From the NCBI RefSeq assembly GCF_000720115.1, contig NZ_JOIR01000027.1, positions 1-64,000 of the forward strand: DNA of 64,000 nt, given 5' to 3'. The notes under the pieces are model-generated. The model had not been told where the DNA came from and ran no database searches. It worked only from the letters and a program-made list of their open reading frames with translations. Position numbers and translations under genes: made by a program. The first letter of the stretch is position 1, and each line of letters opens with the position of its first letter. Of this stretch, positions 62,372 through 64,000 are shown in pieces. The stretch comes from Streptomyces sp. NRRL F-2580 (GTDB taxonomy: Bacteria > Actinomycetota > Actinomycetes > Streptomycetales > Streptomycetaceae).

Positions 62372-63847
62372 ATGCCCGAGGACGAGAAGACTCCCGCCCG
62401 CGAGATCATCACCGACTACGCACAAGCGCACTTCCGGTACTTCCGCACCGCCGACGGGACCGTGTACGCGCAGCAGAACGGCCACCCCGTGGCCCGCCCG
62501 ATCCGCTCCCAGGGAACCGCGGGCAGTCACCGGCAGGAACTCATGGTCGGTCTCTTCAAGGACGGGCTCGGTGTATTCAACGGCACCGCGCTCAAGGAGG
62601 CGTTGGACTTGATCGAAGCACTCGCGTTGACCGAGGACGTGCAGCCTGTCCACATTCGCGTCGCGCCGGGGTTCGACGGGGCGACCTGGCTCGACCTGGG
62701 CCGCACCGACGGCCAGTCCGTCCGTATCCACCCCACCGGCTGGGACATCCTCACCCCCGACCCGCGCGAGGTGTGCTGGCGGCGCACTCAGCTCACCGGG
62801 GAACTGCCCATGCCGGCCAAGGACACCGACGGCAAGGGTCTGGATCTCCTGTTGCGGCTGTGCAACTTCGCCAACGCGGAGACCGAGTGCCTGGCCGTCG
62901 CGTGGCTCATCGGGTGCCTCGGACCTTCGGTGCCGGTCCCCGCGCCGTTCCTCACCGGCCCCCAGGGGGCGGGGAAGTCGACCGGCGGGCGGATGCTGGT
63001 GCGGATCATCGAGGGCATGAGCGGCGACCTGCGCCGAGCACCCAAGGACGAGGAGAACCTGATCGCGGCGGTAGCGGCCGGATGGGTCACCGCCCTGGAC
63101 AACCTCTCCCACCTGCCCCCGGATCTGTCGGACGCGATGTGCTGCATCGTCACGGGCGCCGAGAACGTCAAGCGTGCCTTGTTCACCGACGGGGATGTGG
63201 TCCGCTCCCGCTACCGCCGGCCGTTGCTGCTGACCGGTATCGACGTCGGCGTCATCCGGCCCGACCTCGCGGAACGGCTCCTGCCGCTGCGTCTGGAGCG
63301 CCCCAAGGTCCGGCGCACTGAGGCGGAACTGTGGGCGGAGTACGCGGAAGTCCTGCCCGTCATCCTCGGCTCCCTCCTCGACCTCACGGTCACCGTCCGT
63401 GCCGCGCAGGCGGACATCCCCACCGACCTGCGCATGGCGGACTTCGCCCACCTGTGCGCGCAGCTCGACGCGGCCACCGGCCTCGGAGCGCTGAACGCCT
63501 ACCGGGCCGCCCTGGACGACCTCAACGACGACGTCATCGAAGGAGACCTGCTGGCCCAGACCGTCCTCAAGCACGCCGCCGGCACCGATCCCGGCGAAGA
63601 GGTCCGGATGACCTCGACCGAGTGGCTGCACGCCCTCACCCAGCTCTACACCGGAGAGGACTGCCGCCCCCTGCCCAAGGGGTGGCCCACCACCGGCAAG
63701 GTCTTCTCCGACCGCCTCAAGCGGCTACAGCCCACGCTCGCCGCACGCGGCGTACTCGTCGACTGGGGCCGCACCAAAACCGCCCGGTACATCGAGATGA
63801 CCCGCCCCGCCGCCACGCCGCCGGAGCAACCGGACCCGATGTTCTGA
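62372..63847 (+). CDS. P-loop ATPase/replicative helicase-like protein
   Basis: 491 residues. The Walker A motif is GPQGAGKST near residue 200, a Walker B-like segment follows at VTALDNLSHLP, and an arginine-finger-type region lies in SRYRRPLLLTGID. The C-terminus ends in a winged-helix-like part (WLHALTQLYTGED onward). Together with the upstream primase it would unwind and replicate the circular intermediate. ATG 62372 is two bases after the primase stop. A strong terminator follows. Confidence 0.82.
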   Translation: MPEDEKTPAREIITDYAQAHFRYFRTADGTVYAQQNGHPVARPIRSQGTAGSHRQELMVGLFKDGLGVFNGTALKEALDLIEALALTEDVQPVHIRVAPGFDGATWLDLGRTDGQSVRIHPTGWDILTPDPREVCWRRTQLTGELPMPAKDTDGKGLDLLLRLCNFANAETECLAVAWLIGCLGPSVPVPAPFLTGPQGAGKSTGGRMLVRIIEGMSGDLRRAPKDEENLIAAVAAGWVTALDNLSHLPPDLSDAMCCIVTGAENVKRALFTDGDVVRSRYRRPLLLTGIDVGVIRPDLAERLLPLRLERPKVRRTEAELWAEYAEVLPVILGSLLDLTVTVRAAQADIPTDLRMADFAHLCAQLDAATGLGALNAYRAALDDLNDDVIEGDLLAQTVLKHAAGTDPGEEVRMTSTEWLHALTQLYTGEDCRPLPKGWPTTGKVFSDRLKRLQPTLAARGVLVDWGRTKTARYIEMTRPAATPPEQPDPMF

Positions 63848-63877
63848 CCCGCGCGCCACGACCAGCCGGCCGCACAA

Positions 63878-63920
63878 GCAAGAGGAGCACCCGGCCCCGG
63901 GCGAGGCGTGCTCCTCTTGC
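63878..63920 (+). terminator. terminator after replication genes
   Basis: GCAAGAGGAGCAC pairs perfectly with GTGCTCCTCTTGC, 30 bp past the helicase stop. The 80 bases to the window edge show no gene; excisionase and integrase are expected next. Confidence 0.8.
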
Positions 63921-64000
63921 CGTTCCGGCGGCTTGCCGCCGCTGCAAGGGACGTGCCGCGCAGCGGCTCCCTCTTCACGCTCTAAAGCGCACCGCCACCA

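Larger units (their letters stand above)
47251..64000. mobile_element. AICE-type integrative and conjugative element (partial, right end outside window)
   Basis: Homology to glnA2 stops at about 47250, and base composition drops visibly from there to about 53.9 kb. The interior holds the modules known for actinomycete ICEs: small Spd-type proteins, an FtsK/TraSA-like translocase (58127-60205), and a Prim-Pol/helicase replication pair (61488-63847). Integrase, excisionase and the second attachment site are expected beyond 64000. Cargo genes occupy the left 6.5 kb. The exact left boundary is estimated from where glnA2 similarity ends. Confidence 0.8.

Overview
The window is high-GC actinobacterial chromosome, almost certainly Streptomyces. 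Third codon positions are strongly GC-biased, GTG starts and ATGA/GTGA overlaps are common, and the gene set (type II glutamine synthetase, malEFG/malR, amylase/pullulanase, glnE, a glnA2 remnant) follows the order I remember for the glnII to glnA2 interval of the S. coelicolor core chromosome. Identifications rest on reading the translations and on memory of the families. No database search was run.

Chromosomal backbone, 1-47.25 kb. After two copies of a common intergenic repeat (about 38-186) come an alpha/beta hydrolase divergent from a MarR regulator, a membrane protein, a Gfo/Idh oxidoreductase, and glnII with a GlnR-box-like element and a strong terminator. From 4.4 to 16.9 kb are small or poorly characterised genes: a DUF6891-like protein, a 39-codon ORF ahead of a receiver-less winged-helix protein, a PepSY membrane protein with a Met/Asp-repeat partner, a rhomboid-like protein, a tyrosine-phosphatase-family protein, a sigma-like membrane protein, a lipoprotein, a hydrolase/ferredoxin-reductase/TetR operon and a GNAT enzyme. 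From 16.9 to 33.9 kb is an alpha-glucan cluster: a fused amylase-pullulanase, a secreted alpha-amylase with a starch-binding domain, and malEFG for maltodextrin import. malEFG is flanked by two [GH13 alpha-glucosidase + LacI/MalR] pairs on opposite strands. TTGCGCAA-centred operator candidates lie upstream of the amylase and in the malE/agl divergent region. From 33.9 to 47 kb are a PAP2-type protein, a HEAT-like protein, a decayed MerB-like gene, a CAP-domain secreted protein, glnE, and two related PIG-L deacetylases separated by a 15-bp tandem repeat that contains the stop codon of the first.

Integrated element, about 47.25 kb to beyond the right edge. The last 28 codons of glnA2 with its terminator (47164-47250) mark one junction of an actinomycete integrative and conjugative element (AICE). 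The left part is visibly less GC-rich and carries cargo: a trypsin-like protease, an EVE-domain protein with a PD-(D/E)XK nuclease motif, a DprA-like protein paired with a ComF-like phosphoribosyltransferase, and an HTH protein paired with a PP2C-like phosphatase. The right part is the conserved backbone: small DUF6284/DUF6303-like proteins, a DUF2637 coiled-coil protein, a zinc-binding RRQRL protein, a large Spd-like protein, an FtsK/TraSA-type translocase, a GGCAGTA repeat cluster that may be the transfer locus, and a Prim-Pol/helicase replication pair. Integrase and excisionase are not visible and should lie just beyond 64 kb, next to the reconstituted glnA2.

The most interesting points are the glnA2 attachment junction, the candidate defence cargo, the iterated transfer-locus candidate, the duplicated agl-malR modules, the low-complexity block of about 225 residues inside one alpha-glucosidase, and small palindromic repeats inserted in frame in aglA and glnE.
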